From: Aquimarina mycalae
GTDB taxonomy: Bacteria; Bacteroidota; Bacteroidia; Flavobacteriales; Flavobacteriaceae
DNA length: 64,000 bases
Reading direction: 5' to 3'
Assembly: GCF_029906345.1 (NCBI RefSeq)
Contig: NZ_JARYGY010000007.1
Coordinates: forward strand, 124,001-188,000
Shown: in pieces, positions 16,550 to 26,027 of the stretch
Position numbering within the stretch: position 1 is the first letter of the stretch
Layout: the number at the start of each line of letters is the position of its first letter
Notes under the pieces: generated by a model
Seen by the model: the letters and a program-made list of their open reading frames with translations, nothing else
The model's database searches: none
What the model was told of the DNA's origin: nothing
Translations under genes and position numbers: made by a program

Positions 16550-19500
16550 TTATTCTATTATAAAACGAGCAGTTTGTGCATTTACTTTTAACATATATAC
16601 TCCAGCTTCTAACTGTTGAACATTTATGGTTTTAGAGAATGTACCTTCGCTAACAATTTGTCCTAACGTATTATAGATTTGGTATCCTTGATTTGCTGAG
16701 TTTCCAGCTTGTACATTAAGGATAGCTCCTCTTAACGGATTAGGGTATACTAATAATACATTTGTAGGAGGTCCTAAAAGATCATCAGAAGTTGTGCTAA
16801 GAGCAGTAGTAGTCCCACAAGCTCCAAGATTTGTCCATCCTGTAGTGGTTCTCTCATATAGATTACCTTGGTACGTAACTCTATCTCCAGCTTGATAAGA
16901 TTGAGAACTACTCCATTCTGAAACTCCTTCACAAATATCTGTAGATCCACCACCAGCACTATCTGTCAATGATACATTATCTATAGCGATATCTGCTTGC
17001 CAGGTAGAACCTGTAATTCTGTTAAATCGTAATTGAACTCCACCACCAACATAAGCAGAAAGATCTATACTAGCATTTAACCAAGAGTTTCCTTTGTTAC
17101 CTGTTTCACTCCATAAGCTTGTCCAGGTAGCACCGTTATCATCGCTTGCTTCAACAGCAATACTTCCCATATTAGTTGATCCATACATATGGTAACTAAA
17201 GGAGAAACTTGCTTCTGTTAGACCAGATAGGTCAAAACAAGGTGAATTTAATATTGCTTGTTTGTTAGGATATCCAGTTCCGTTACCCGAAGCTTCTACG
17301 TAAATATAATATGAACCTTGAGTGGCAGAAGATGGTCCAGTTCCACTAGAAGGTGTTCCATTAGCATCTACAGACCAGTTAATATCATCAGCAGTAGATT
17401 GTGTCCAAGATCCTAGTGTATTCTCAAATCCTTGATTGTAAGGGAAAGAAGAAATACCTGATGTACATCCTCCACCTGTAGATCCTCCAGTTGTCGTCAC
17501 ATTAACAGTGTTACTAAATGCGGATTCATTACCAGCAGCATCTTTTGCTTTTACACTAAACTGGTATGCAGTATCTGCAGTTAATCCAGTGATGTTAGTT
17601 GAGGTACTTGTCACTTCTCCTAGATTAGTACTTCCTTGATATACATCATAAGCGGTTACACCCACATTATCGGTAGCTGCATTCCAAGATAAGGTCAATG
17701 TAGTTTCTTCTACATTAGATGCAGTTAATCCTGTTGGTGCTGTTGGTGCTTGTGTATCTGGCGGAGTTGCAGTAGTTACATTAGCAGTATTACTAAATCC
17801 TGATTCATTACCAGCAGCATCTTTTGCTTTTACTCTGAATTGGTATGCAGTACTTGCTGTAAGTCCTGTAATATTAGTAGTAGTTCCTGTAACTTCCCCT
17901 AGATTAGTATTTCCTTGGTATACATCATATGCAGTTACACCTACGTTATCTGTAGCAGCGTTCCAGGATAAGGTTAATGTAGTTTCTGCTACATTAGATG
18001 CAGTCAATCCTGCAGGAGCCGTTGGTGCTTGAGTATCAGCAGTGGCACCTCCAATTGTTACAGTATAATCTTCTACTTCTCCATACTGAAAAGATTCACA
18101 AGAAGTAGGTACTCCATTATATTTCATAGAAACACGCATTCTTGTGTTTCCACTAGCAGCATTAGATGGTACCGTAAAGCTACCACTAACTGGTGTAGTT
18201 TGTGTTGCAGATTGTGTCCATACTTGTTCTCCAGAATCAAATGTGCCGTTTTGGTTATAATCAATCCACACACTATACCCTTCGCTATACACTGTACCTG
18301 TCCAAGTTGGTGTTACAGTGATCGTATACGAACTTCCTTTTGCAATAGATGTAGAAATAGAAGTGAAATCTGTGTAACCTCCGCTTCCAGCACCAGAAGC
18401 ATTATTAATCGTTCCTAGTTGTACATTACCAATATATTCATCAGCAACACTGTTACCATTAGACGCACAATAGTTTAATTGTATTTCGGTAGTGGTAAAA
18501 GTTGTTGATGCACTATATGAAGAAGTTGATCCATCAGAACATATACTTCGTACTTGTGCTTCATAAGAAGTTGTCGCAGATAATCCAGAAATTACATAAG
18601 AAGTTCCACCAGCTGATTGAGTTGTCCAGCCAGAAGTACCTGTTTGACGATATCTTACGTCAAAAGATGCTCCAGGAACAGCAGTCCAGTTTATTGTAGC
18701 TGTATCAGAACCTATATTAGAAGATCCAACACCAGCAGGTACAGTTGCATTACAAACTACAGGTGTACCAGTAAGACCCGTTACTACAAGAGAGAAATTT
18801 TGACTTCCTCCTACTAATGATCCTTTATTGGTAACAGTAATGGTATATGAACCAGAGGCATTAGCTACATCAACTCTTTCATATGGATCAACGGTGTTAT
18901 CACCGGTTCCATTAGTTGTTATTCCTGTTAATCTGTAAGGACTGTAAGTTGTAGAGTTCTTAGTAACTCTAATGTCTAAATCATTTACTAATACAGCAGT
19001 ATTTGAGTTGGTTGCTGTTACAGCTGTACCTGCACGATCTGTCCAGGAGATAGAAGCCATTAAAGGATTAGTTCCATCAGAATCTACTGTGATAGAGTAC
19101 GTTTGACCACTATTTAATGTAAGCTCCTCTATTTTAGCTTCATTTCCATTTGCAGAAATAGCTTCTGCAGCAGCTTTGGTGTTCATTAATCCCCATCCAT
19201 ACACAGCATCAGGTCCAGAAGGTCCAGCATCATCTGCTGTATGAAGTGCTATCCCTTTTAGGGTAGCAGCTCTCATAAAACTTCCGTTTAAGTTGTTATA
19301 ATGTTGTTGTAATAATAATAAGGAACCTGTTACATTTGGCGAAGCCATAGATGTTCCAGTAATACTATTATATGCAGTATCACTATTATCAAAAGTAGAA
19401 TAAACACTAGTACCATTACCTGTGATATCTGGCTTAATTCTGAAATCATCAGTTGGTCCTTCGCTACTAGAATTATTAATAGAAACACTTATTAAAGTTC

Positions 19501-20458
19501 CGTTTGCGTTTACATTTGCATCCTGAGCATTAGCAACTACTATATTATTTTTAGAGGTTGAATGCCCTGTCAATTTATCATAAGAAGAATTTCCATTTAA
19601 TGGTTGAGCATTAGAACTATTATCATTTCCATCGTTTCCAGCTGCTACTACCATAAGATAATATGGTGCATTAAACATGATTTCATCCCAAGTTCTGGAT
19701 TCATCTATATATGCTCCAAAATATTGATCTGGAACTTGACTTGCTCTAAAACCATACGAATGATTAGAAAGAAGCATTCCGTTTGAAGCAGCTGTGGTAG
19801 CTTCTGATGCATCGTTGTTCCAATCATTTGTTCTTGCTTTTGCCTGAGGCGCCATACCTTTTGCATTAGCTTGAACTCCTGATGCTACAATAGTCCCTGT
19901 TACGTGTTGAGCATGAAAACTGTTTCCGTTAAGTCCAGTAACACCATCGTTAATTGAAACCCTATTATTTCCACCAGCACCATCAAATTCTTGGTGAGTA
20001 GTTCTTGTAGGCCCACCATCCCATACATAAGCAGTCATGTTTTGACCATCCAGGTTTAATCCAAGTGATCCTCCAATGTTAAGATGATTAGCTCTAGTGG
20101 ACCTAGCCGCAGATACATTACTAGTAGCATAGTAGATAGGACTACCATCGTTTGCTAACCTTTGCAGTTCTGCAAAACTTCCATCTTCCATGGTAAGTTG
20201 TACTTGCCATCCATTCTTTTGAGCGGCTTGTATAGCCTCTTTTTTTTGAATACTAGCTTTTTCTTGTAAATCGGATTTCAGTTGGCTAAGTTTAGTAATA
20301 TTACTTTTTGATCTGATTTCTGATTTGGCTTTTTCAGATTGTGCAAATAAGCCCGTAGAAAGTAAAAACATAGTAGAAAAAACTAAAATGTGTAGTTTTT
20401 TCAACCTTTTTGGTATAAAACCAAACTCCCCAGTAAGGTTTATGTAACTTTTTTTCAT
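16550..20458 (-). CDS. Secreted multidomain S8 (subtilisin-like) serine protease with T9SS sorting domain
   Basis: This 1302-aa extracellular protease has an N-terminal signal (hydrophobic core ILVFSTMFLLSTGLFAQ, about 24-40) and a propeptide-like segment. The catalytic domain has Asp147 in YVWDGG, His182 in NSFHAQHVTGT, the oxyanion Asn275 in AAGNDG, and Ser370 in GTSMASPNVTG. A pre-peptidase C-terminal-like domain follows, then one fibronectin III, a GEVED domain (VWIDYNQNGTFD to YGEVEDYTV) and two nearly identical fibronectin III repeats (each starting DTQAPTAP). A MAM-like domain (YNQGFENTLGSW) and a CBM5/12-type chitin-binding module (SSSQSYQAGDRVTYQGNLYE) precede the T9SS type A sorting domain ending QTARFIIE. 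It likely degrades protein in chitin- or polysaccharide-rich material. Confidence 0.93.
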   Translation of the reverse strand: MKKSYINLTGEFGFIPKRLKKLHILVFSTMFLLSTGLFAQSEKAKSEIRSKSNITKLSQLKSDLQEKASIQKKEAIQAAQKNGWQVQLTMEDGSFAELQRLANDGSPIYYATSNVSAARSTRANHLNIGGSLGLNLDGQNMTAYVWDGGPTRTTHQEFDGAGGNNRVSINDGVTGLNGNSFHAQHVTGTIVASGVQANAKGMAPQAKARTNDWNNDASEATTAASNGMLLSNHSYGFRASQVPDQYFGAYIDESRTWDEIMFNAPYYLMVVAAGNDGNDNSSNAQPLNGNSSYDKLTGHSTSKNNIVVANAQDANVNANGTLISVSINNSSSEGPTDDFRIKPDITGNGTSVYSTFDNSDTAYNSITGTSMASPNVTGSLLLLQQHYNNLNGSFMRAATLKGIALHTADDAGPSGPDAVYGWGLMNTKAAAEAISANGNEAKIEELTLNSGQTYSITVDSDGTNPLMASISWTDRAGTAVTATNSNTAVLVNDLDIRVTKNSTTYSPYRLTGITTNGTGDNTVDPYERVDVANASGSYTITVTNKGSLVGGSQNFSLVVTGLTGTPVVCNATVPAGVGSSNIGSDTATINWTAVPGASFDVRYRQTGTSGWTTQSAGGTSYVISGLSATTSYEAQVRSICSDGSTSSYSASTTFTTTEIQLNYCASNGNSVADEYIGNVQLGTINNASGAGSGGYTDFTSISTSIAKGSSYTITVTPTWTGTVYSEGYSVWIDYNQNGTFDSGEQVWTQSATQTTPVSGSFTVPSNAASGNTRMRVSMKYNGVPTSCESFQYGEVEDYTVTIGGATADTQAPTAPAGLTASNVAETTLTLSWNAATDNVGVTAYDVYQGNTNLGEVTGTTTNITGLTASTAYQFRVKAKDAAGNESGFSNTANVTTATPPDTQAPTAPTGLTASNVEETTLTLSWNAATDNVGVTAYDVYQGSTNLGEVTSTSTNITGLTADTAYQFSVKAKDAAGNESAFSNTVNVTTTGGSTGGGCTSGISSFPYNQGFENTLGSWTQSTADDINWSVDANGTPSSGTGPSSATQGSYYIYVEASGNGTGYPNKQAILNSPCFDLSGLTEASFSFSYHMYGSTNMGSIAVEASDDNGATWTSLWSETGNKGNSWLNASIDLSAYVGGGVQLRFNRITGSTWQADIAIDNVSLTDSAGGGSTDICEGVSEWSSSQSYQAGDRVTYQGNLYERTTTGWTNLGACGTTTALSTTSDDLLGPPTNVLLVYPNPLRGAILNVQAGNSANQGYQIYNTLGQIVSEGTFSKTINVQQLEAGVYMLKVNAQTARFIIE

Positions 20459-20674
20459 TTTTATTGAGTTTGAGTTAGCTGTAATTTAGTTTCCTTGATA
20501 ATTCGATAAGGAAACAGCCAAAACTCTTAAAATATTCCTAATAAAAAAAAGATTTTCGATGAAGGGATTAAAAATGGCTACACAAAACCTTAACATTGAC
20601 TTAACATTTGTTCAAATCTCCGTGTTTGTGCGAAAAAAACTACAAAATATGGTAAAAACGTTATTTAATCTCTC

Positions 20675-21631
20675 CTATTTCTGTAAGAACGCTACGGTTT
20701 TTTGTTCGTTATAATAGGTGTCTCCAAAAAGATAAAACCCTACATGTCCCCCAAAATCAGGGGTTTCTAGGAATAAATTTGAATTTTCTTTAGCTTCTTC
20801 AATTGGATAACAAGCATCTCCTAGAAAAGAATCATTCTTTGCATTAATAATTAGTGTAGGTGTTTTAATTTCCTTTAAAAACTGCTTACTACTGCATTTC
20901 TTATAATAATCTAAAGCATCAATATAGCCATGCGCTTTACTCGTATATAAATCATCGATATCTATCAAGGATTTGCAAGCTTTAATATCAGATATACTGA
21001 TTTTATCAGGAAAAGCATGTTGTCTTTCAAGTAATTTTTGCTTTAAACTTCTAATAAATCGTTGTTGATAGATAAAGTTACTTGGTTTATTAATTGCACA
21101 TAACGAGTCATAAAGATCACAAGGTACAGAAACTGCCACAGCAGATTTTACTTGTAAAGGAGTTTTTCTTTCTCCTAGATATTTCAGCGTTATATTTCCT
21201 CCAAGACTAAATCCACAAATAGAAATTGAGCCGTAATCTTTTGTAATTATGTAATCTACTATTGAACTTAAATCGTCACTAACTCCAGCATTATAAGACC
21301 TATATAGCCGATTAACTTCCCCACTACAATTGCGAAGATTAATTGCTGCAACATCCCAGTTATTTAAGTTTAGATTTTTGGCAAGCCCCATAATATATTG
21401 GCGTTGAGCATTGCCTTCTAATCCATGAATTAAAATTGCTACTCGTTGTCCAGACTTCAATTTAGAAGTATAGCTCCAGTCTATATCTATAAAATCTCCG
21501 TCATCTAGCTCTACCCGTTCTCTTGTTTGATCAACACCTGTTACTTTTCTGATTAAGTTTGGGTATATGGTCGAGAGGTGACCATTTCTGAAAAAATAAG
21601 GAGGATTATAATTTGATTCTGTTATTGGCAT
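20675..21631 (-). CDS. Alpha/beta hydrolase, YheT family
   Basis: The 318-aa protein has the YheT/COG0429 opening (NPPYFFRNGHLSTIYPNL), the oxyanion-region IHGLEGNAQRQYI, the nucleophile elbow GFSLGGN (Ser in GxSxGG) and a C-terminal acid/His pair region (NAKNDSFLG and FGGHVGFY). It probably hydrolyses an ester, but the physiological substrate is unknown. Its ATG overlaps the stop codon of the bestrophin gene by 1 nt, so the two are co-transcribed. Confidence 0.88.
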   Translation of the reverse strand: MPITESNYNPPYFFRNGHLSTIYPNLIRKVTGVDQTRERVELDDGDFIDIDWSYTSKLKSGQRVAILIHGLEGNAQRQYIMGLAKNLNLNNWDVAAINLRNCSGEVNRLYRSYNAGVSDDLSSIVDYIITKDYGSISICGFSLGGNITLKYLGERKTPLQVKSAVAVSVPCDLYDSLCAINKPSNFIYQQRFIRSLKQKLLERQHAFPDKISISDIKACKSLIDIDDLYTSKAHGYIDALDYYKKCSSKQFLKEIKTPTLIINAKNDSFLGDACYPIEEAKENSNLFLETPDFGGHVGFYLFGDTYYNEQKTVAFLQK

Positions 21632-22632
21632 TAATAGAGTATATTATCTTTTGGTTTTTCCTTTTCAGGAAGGTTTTTTTCATCCAGCATATCTCTTAGA
21701 TCTATTTCGATTGTTTTACACAATGCGGTCATAGGTACATCGTTAATCCTTCCTTCAAATGGGTCTTCACTATTACTACCAACTTTTTCCATAGTAGTAA
21801 ATATCCAGGATACCAATACAGATAACGGAATCATTAAAAAAATAAACCATGGTTTTAGATGGTGTGTCATATCACTTAGCTCATTTTCAAATACATTGAG
21901 TAACCCAAAAGGTAATAATAGTACAAAAATCCAAGTAAAAACTGTACTGAAGTAAGCATATTGTCTAGGGAAAGGAGTGTTTTTAATTCGTTCACACTTT
22001 CCCTGAAGATTATATAATTCTTCTAATACTCCGTGAAGCAGTTGTTTGTCGAATTCTGTAATTTTTTTTTCGTTCAATAATTTTTTGAGGTGTAATCCTT
22101 GATTTTTCACTAAATGAGTTGCAGCATTTTTTCTTTGTAACAAGTCATTATATTCTTCTGGTGAAACAAAATGCTTGGTGGCATCACAAGCTGGATTACG
22201 CTCTGCATGTTTATTAAAAAGACGTTCTACAGAAGGGTTTTCTTTAATAGAAAAAGAAGTAGGTTGTCTTAGTTGAATTCGTAATGCATTAATCCATGCA
22301 ATATGTCTATAAATAAGTGTTTTTTTCGTTTCTAGATCATCATCTACCAAACACAATACTTGGTTTGCCCAAGTTCTACTGTAATTAACAATGCCTCCCC
22401 ATATTTTCCTACCTTCCCAAAACCTATCGTAGCTTTGGCTATTTTTAAAACCAATATAAAAGGCTACCGCAATACCGATAACGGTCAACGGTTGAAAAGG
22501 TATATCAATGAATTGTAAATCTAAAAAATGGTATAAAGAAAAGATACTTGCCGTATAAATTGTAAAAAAAAGTAAATTTCTCCAAGCAAAGCGAAGAATA
22601 AGTCCCCAGCCAATATTACGTTTTATATACAT
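21631..22632 (-). CDS. Bestrophin-family ion channel
   Basis: Bacterial bestrophins form pentameric cation- or anion-selective channels in the inner membrane. The 333-aa protein has the family's N-terminal membrane pair (LLFFTIYTASIFSLYHF; PLTVIGIAVAFYIGF), the conserved SQSYDRFWEGRKIWGG motif, and a second hydrophobic pair (FTWIFVLLLPFGLLNVF; WFIFLMIPLSVLVSWIF). It ends with the GSNSEDPFEGRINDVPM segment. It is the first gene of a two-gene unit with the alpha/beta hydrolase downstream. Confidence 0.92.
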   Translation of the reverse strand: MYIKRNIGWGLILRFAWRNLLFFTIYTASIFSLYHFLDLQFIDIPFQPLTVIGIAVAFYIGFKNSQSYDRFWEGRKIWGGIVNYSRTWANQVLCLVDDDLETKKTLIYRHIAWINALRIQLRQPTSFSIKENPSVERLFNKHAERNPACDATKHFVSPEEYNDLLQRKNAATHLVKNQGLHLKKLLNEKKITEFDKQLLHGVLEELYNLQGKCERIKNTPFPRQYAYFSTVFTWIFVLLLPFGLLNVFENELSDMTHHLKPWFIFLMIPLSVLVSWIFTTMEKVGSNSEDPFEGRINDVPMTALCKTIEIDLRDMLDEKNLPEKEKPKDNILY

Positions 22633-22811
22633 AAGTTAATTTTGCTCTAAAATAAGAAGACCCCACAGTTTTTCAAAACCTGTAAGATTTTATTTTAGCT
22701 ATCACTAAGACCTTAAACATATGTAGTCTTGTTTAGGAGCTTGTTTTTATGTATTGCATATGGTATGATATTTTAATACGTATTTATTATGCAGGCATAA
22801 CAAGTGTTTTG

Positions 22812-22819
22812 TATTTTTG
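22812..22819 (+). promoter_or_regulatory. Candidate -7 element (TATTTTTG) for the thioesterase gene
   Basis: Matches TAnnTTTG and lies 20 nt before the ATG. No clear -33 element was found. Confidence 0.4.
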
Positions 22820-22839
22820 AAGATTAATAATCAATAGCT

Positions 22840-23316
22840 ATGTATTTAAAAGAATTTGAGATCAGGTGGAATGATATTGATGCGAATCGTCATTTAGCGA
22901 ATAAGGCTTATATTGAGTATGCTGCGCATACTCGTATGTCGTTTTTAACAGAAAAAGGATTTGATCAGAGATTATTGGGAAAGTTTAATATTGGACCAGT
23001 AGTATTTTATGAGCATATCTACTATTTCAAAGAGGTGTTTTATGGAAGACCAGTTCGAGTATCTTTAGAGATTTCTGGTTTAAGTGAGGATGGTAAGTTC
23101 TTTGAATTTAGACACCATTATTACGATCACAAAGGACGAAATTTTGCACAATGTGAAATGATGGGAGCTTGGATGGATTTAGCTACTCGTAAGTTGATTC
23201 CACTACCAGAAGAGATGCAAACGTTTTTAGATAAGGTAGAGCGTCCTTCAAACTTTAGGATTCTTATTAAGGAAGATACTAGGAGGTTTGCAAAAACACC
23301 AGTAGACTTAGGATAA
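22840..23316 (+). CDS. Acyl-CoA thioesterase, 4-hydroxybenzoyl-CoA thioesterase-like hotdog fold
   Basis: The 158-aa protein has the hotdog-fold signature RWNDIDANRHLANKAYIEY, with the conserved Asp and the N-x-x-Y helix start, followed by SFLTEKGFDQ and a strand-rich second half. It probably hydrolyses an acyl-CoA or acyl-ACP. Chain length cannot be told. Its 3' end overlaps the 3' end of the convergent EamA transporter gene by 9 nt, so there is no room for a conventional terminator between them. Confidence 0.85.
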   Translation: MYLKEFEIRWNDIDANRHLANKAYIEYAAHTRMSFLTEKGFDQRLLGKFNIGPVVFYEHIYYFKEVFYGRPVRVSLEISGLSEDGKFFEFRHHYYDHKGRNFAQCEMMGAWMDLATRKLIPLPEEMQTFLDKVERPSNFRILIKEDTRRFAKTPVDLG

Positions 23317-24201
23317 AGCTTTAGGTTTTTTAGTAACTAAATACACTCCTAAAAAGACCAACATAGCTGACATAATTTTTACTAAATTTAATGAATCTGC
23401 CCCCATTGCCATAGCGAAACTTATTGCTAAAAGTGGTTGGAGATAAATAAACGCACCAATTGTTGAAGCTTTTAAGGTTCTTAATGCAAATACATTTAAT
23501 AAATAGGTAAAGAAAGTAGTTCCTACTACAACAAAAATCATTTTCCATATTACATCATAGGGTAGAGAAGTCCATTGAACTTCGCTAAATTCTGAAATGG
23601 TAATTGGAAAATTGATAATAACACCTATCAGAAAAAACCATTTCATTAATGTAAATGCGTGGTATTTTGCTGTTAATGGTTTTACCAACACCAAGTATAT
23701 AGCATAAGATGCAGCGTTGATAATAAACAATATATTACCCAAAGGAATATTAGGGGCATCTTGTCTTACTTCTGCACCAAAAAGAATTAATCCTAATGCT
23801 CCTGCAAAACCAAGTAAAATACCAATAGTTCTTAAAAAAGTGATTTTTTCACTTAAAAAAATAGCAGATAAAATGAATACTAATATAGGTGAGATAGTAA
23901 TCATTACCGAACTGTTAATAGGCGTGGAGAGTTGTAGCCCTTTAAAAAACATTAACATATTAATTACCATACCAAAAATAGCACAGCCAAATATCCTAAG
24001 CCAATCACCACGTTCTATTTTTTGCTTGGGAGCCCAAATTGATGCAATCCAAAAAAGAATTGCAGCTCCTATAACTCTAAGAAGTATAAAGCCAAAAGGT
24101 TTGATGTAAGTAGGCATTACTCCTTTTGCTAATGTATGATTAATAGCATAAATCAAACTTGCACCAAATGCAGCAAGTAAGGCTGCCGTTCTTCTATCCA
24201 T
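23308..24201 (-). CDS. EamA/DMT-superfamily transporter
   Basis: This is a 297-aa inner-membrane protein with about ten hydrophobic helices in two EamA repeats. The first repeat starts ALLAAFGASLIYAINHTLAK. The second runs from IPLGNILFIINAASYAIYL to the GAFIYLQPLLAISFAM motif typical of the second half. Family members export amino acids or other metabolites, and no substrate can be assigned here. The gene overlaps the upstream ArsC-like gene by 8 nt (operon) and the convergent thioesterase by 9 nt. Confidence 0.9.
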   Translation of the reverse strand: MDRRTAALLAAFGASLIYAINHTLAKGVMPTYIKPFGFILLRVIGAAILFWIASIWAPKQKIERGDWLRIFGCAIFGMVINMLMFFKGLQLSTPINSSVMITISPILVFILSAIFLSEKITFLRTIGILLGFAGALGLILFGAEVRQDAPNIPLGNILFIINAASYAIYLVLVKPLTAKYHAFTLMKWFFLIGVIINFPITISEFSEVQWTSLPYDVIWKMIFVVVGTTFFTYLLNVFALRTLKASTIGAFIYLQPLLAISFAMAMGADSLNLVKIMSAMLVFLGVYLVTKKPKALS

Positions 24202-24547
24202 TAATAGCGATATTTGCAGTTTCCACTACTTTTTTACTGTTACCTATAAATATTTGATTATTAAATAGTATTACTGGGCGTTTTAGAAAGGTATAATGTT
24301 CTAGGATTAAGTTTTTATAATCGTCTTCTGCGAGCTGCTGGTTTTTTAAATCACGTTCTTTATAAAGTCTTGCTCTTTTACTAAAAAGAGATTCATAGCT
24401 CCCAGCTAGTGTATGCATTTCTTTAATTTGCGCTAATGTAATAGGTTCTGCCTTAATATCTTGTAAAACAAAGTCCGAAGATGGGTTCAACTCTTTTAAA
24501 ATTCTTTTGCAGGTATCACAAGTGGATAGATGGTATATTTTTTTCAC
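24194..24547 (-). CDS. ArsC/Spx-family thioredoxin-fold protein (arsenate reductase-like)
   Basis: The 117-aa protein has the CxxC-type active site STCDTCKRI (Cys10, Cys13) of the ArsC/Spx group, followed by QDIKAEPITLAQIKEM and a C-terminal KRPVILFNNQIFIGN segment that carries the conserved R-P pair. True glutaredoxin-coupled ArsC proteins have a CX5R pattern, so a role in arsenate reduction is only possible. No other arsenic-resistance gene is near. It overlaps the EamA transporter gene by 8 nt. Confidence 0.82.
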   Translation of the reverse strand: MKKIYHLSTCDTCKRILKELNPSSDFVLQDIKAEPITLAQIKEMHTLAGSYESLFSKRARLYKERDLKNQQLAEDDYKNLILEHYTFLKRPVILFNNQIFIGNSKKVVETANIAING

Positions 24548-24608
24548 AGTTGATAATTTAAAATGTCAAAATCAGCACAAAGGAAATTCATTTCACGATT
24601 AAAACTTA

Positions 24609-24616
24609 TATTTTTG
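24609..24616 (+). promoter_or_regulatory. Candidate -7 element (TATTTTTG) for the dinB-family gene
   Basis: Matches TAnnTTTG and lies 19 nt before the ATG. A -33 element is not clear. Confidence 0.4.
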
Positions 24617-24635
24617 GCTAAAAATTAAGAATCCT

Positions 24636-25091
24636 ATGCAAAATCCAATAGAAATTACACGTGTTAATCGAAAAGCACTAGAAAAAATGTTAGAACAATA
24701 TTCTTTAGAACAATTGAACTTTGTGCCTGAAGGGTTTACTAATAATTTGATTTGGAATATTGCTCATGTTGTGGTTACACAACAGTTGTTGGTATATAAA
24801 TTGAGTGGATTGGACATGATGATTGATGATGAAATGGTGCATAAATATCGCAAAGGAACAAAAACAGAAGGGCCAGTTACTCAGGATGAAATAGAAAAGG
24901 TTAAGAAATTGCTTTTTTCTACATTAGACCAGACCGAAAAAGATCTTACATCTGCTGTTTTTAAAGAATTTCAAGAGTACCCTACAAGTACTGGATATGT
25001 TCTTAAATCCGTAGAAGATGCAATCAATTTTAATAACTTCCATGAAGGGATTCATTTAGGTTATATTCTTGCACTTAGAAAATCGTTATAA
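24636..25091 (+). CDS. DinB-family protein (four-helix putative metalloenzyme)
   Basis: The 151-aa protein has the DinB/YfiT layout: a first helix with LIWNIAHVVVTQQLL (metal-ligand His in the second-helix position) and a last helix FNNFHEGIHLGYIL, with two further His residues that could complete a three-His metal site. DinB-like proteins include bacillithiol and mycothiol transferases, but the reaction of this branch is unknown. Its stop overlaps the convergent lipoprotein gene by 6 nt. Confidence 0.85.
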   Translation: MQNPIEITRVNRKALEKMLEQYSLEQLNFVPEGFTNNLIWNIAHVVVTQQLLVYKLSGLDMMIDDEMVHKYRKGTKTEGPVTQDEIEKVKKLLFSTLDQTEKDLTSAVFKEFQEYPTSTGYVLKSVEDAINFNNFHEGIHLGYILALRKSL

Positions 25092-25868
25092 AATATTAAT
25101 TGCAAAATATTTTGTCACCTCTTCCTTATTCAGTTTTAGTTCAATAGGACCTTCTGCATATGAACTGATCTCGTATTGGTTATACAATAAAATTACGTGA
25201 GTATTAGTGAGTCCGATATTAGCAGGAAGTACAAACATGTCATTTTCGAAAAAGAAGCCAGTACTATTGATGGAGGCATTCTCTGAAATTTTATGTGCTT
25301 TTCTAAACATCATTTCGGCAAAACTCGAAAACTCATTAATATCCTTAAATAAGGAGTTGTGATTTATAGTTTTACCTGTTTTTAGGTCTAGATTAAGGTA
25401 GGTGGCGTTTCCACTTCCATGAGCTCCTCCAGTATAGATATATGAATCTATAAATACAGAGAGTATAGTTGTGTTTTGAAAACTGATTTCGCAATTTATA
25501 CTAGCTTCATAGGGAACAATTTCTTCAGGAAATTCTTTCTTCATTTCCTGATATTCTATATTGAAACTTTGAAGAGCTTTTTCTATACTATGATAGTTTT
25601 TAGGGGCTTCTTCAAGATATAAAGCAGAACATGCAGTTTTTTCGATTTCAAAATTAATGTTGTTAGAAATTTCGTTTTCCTGAATAGATTCTAAAAGAAA
25701 AATTTCTGTAATTGCACAATCTACAGTATCACAATCAAAAAAATCCTGAATAGCAATTGTTCGTTTTTGAAAAGTAAAAGATTCCTTAGTCTCACAACTA
25801 GATATACTCACAAAAATTCCTAAGAAAAGCAAGAGTTTTATATTGGTGTTAGGTTTTCTGTTAATCAT
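25086..25868 (-). CDS. Lipoprotein with DUF4163/DUF3298-like domains
   Basis: The 260-aa product begins with a lipoprotein signal (LLLFLGIFVSISSC, lipid-attachment Cys near 25). The middle part has the YTGGAHGSGNATYLNLDLKTG motif region that is characteristic of DUF3298/RsiV-like extracellular domains. A C-terminal part follows (VLPANIGLTNTHVILLYNQYEISSYAEGP). In Gram-positive RsiV this fold binds lysozyme. In Bacteroidota lipoproteins its job is unknown, and no sigma factor is adjacent here. Confidence 0.75.
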   Translation of the reverse strand: MINRKPNTNIKLLLFLGIFVSISSCETKESFTFQKRTIAIQDFFDCDTVDCAITEIFLLESIQENEISNNINFEIEKTACSALYLEEAPKNYHSIEKALQSFNIEYQEMKKEFPEEIVPYEASINCEISFQNTTILSVFIDSYIYTGGAHGSGNATYLNLDLKTGKTINHNSLFKDINEFSSFAEMMFRKAHKISENASINSTGFFFENDMFVLPANIGLTNTHVILLYNQYEISSYAEGPIELKLNKEEVTKYFAINIL

Positions 25869-26027
25869 CTACTAAAGGTATTCATTGAAATATGATTAGA
25901 ACAAATTAAATTATACATTTGTTCAGCTTTTTAACATAAAAACGTACAAGTTAATTTTTTCTATTCTAAAATGTTGTAGTTGACTAAAAGAAGATCAAAA
26001 AATTAAGAATTCTAAAAAGTAGAAAAG

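Noticed and set aside
24194-24547. Arsenic-resistance operon
   Set aside because: The CxxC active site fits the broad ArsC/Spx group, and no arsB, arsR or acr3 gene is near. The partner is an EamA transporter.
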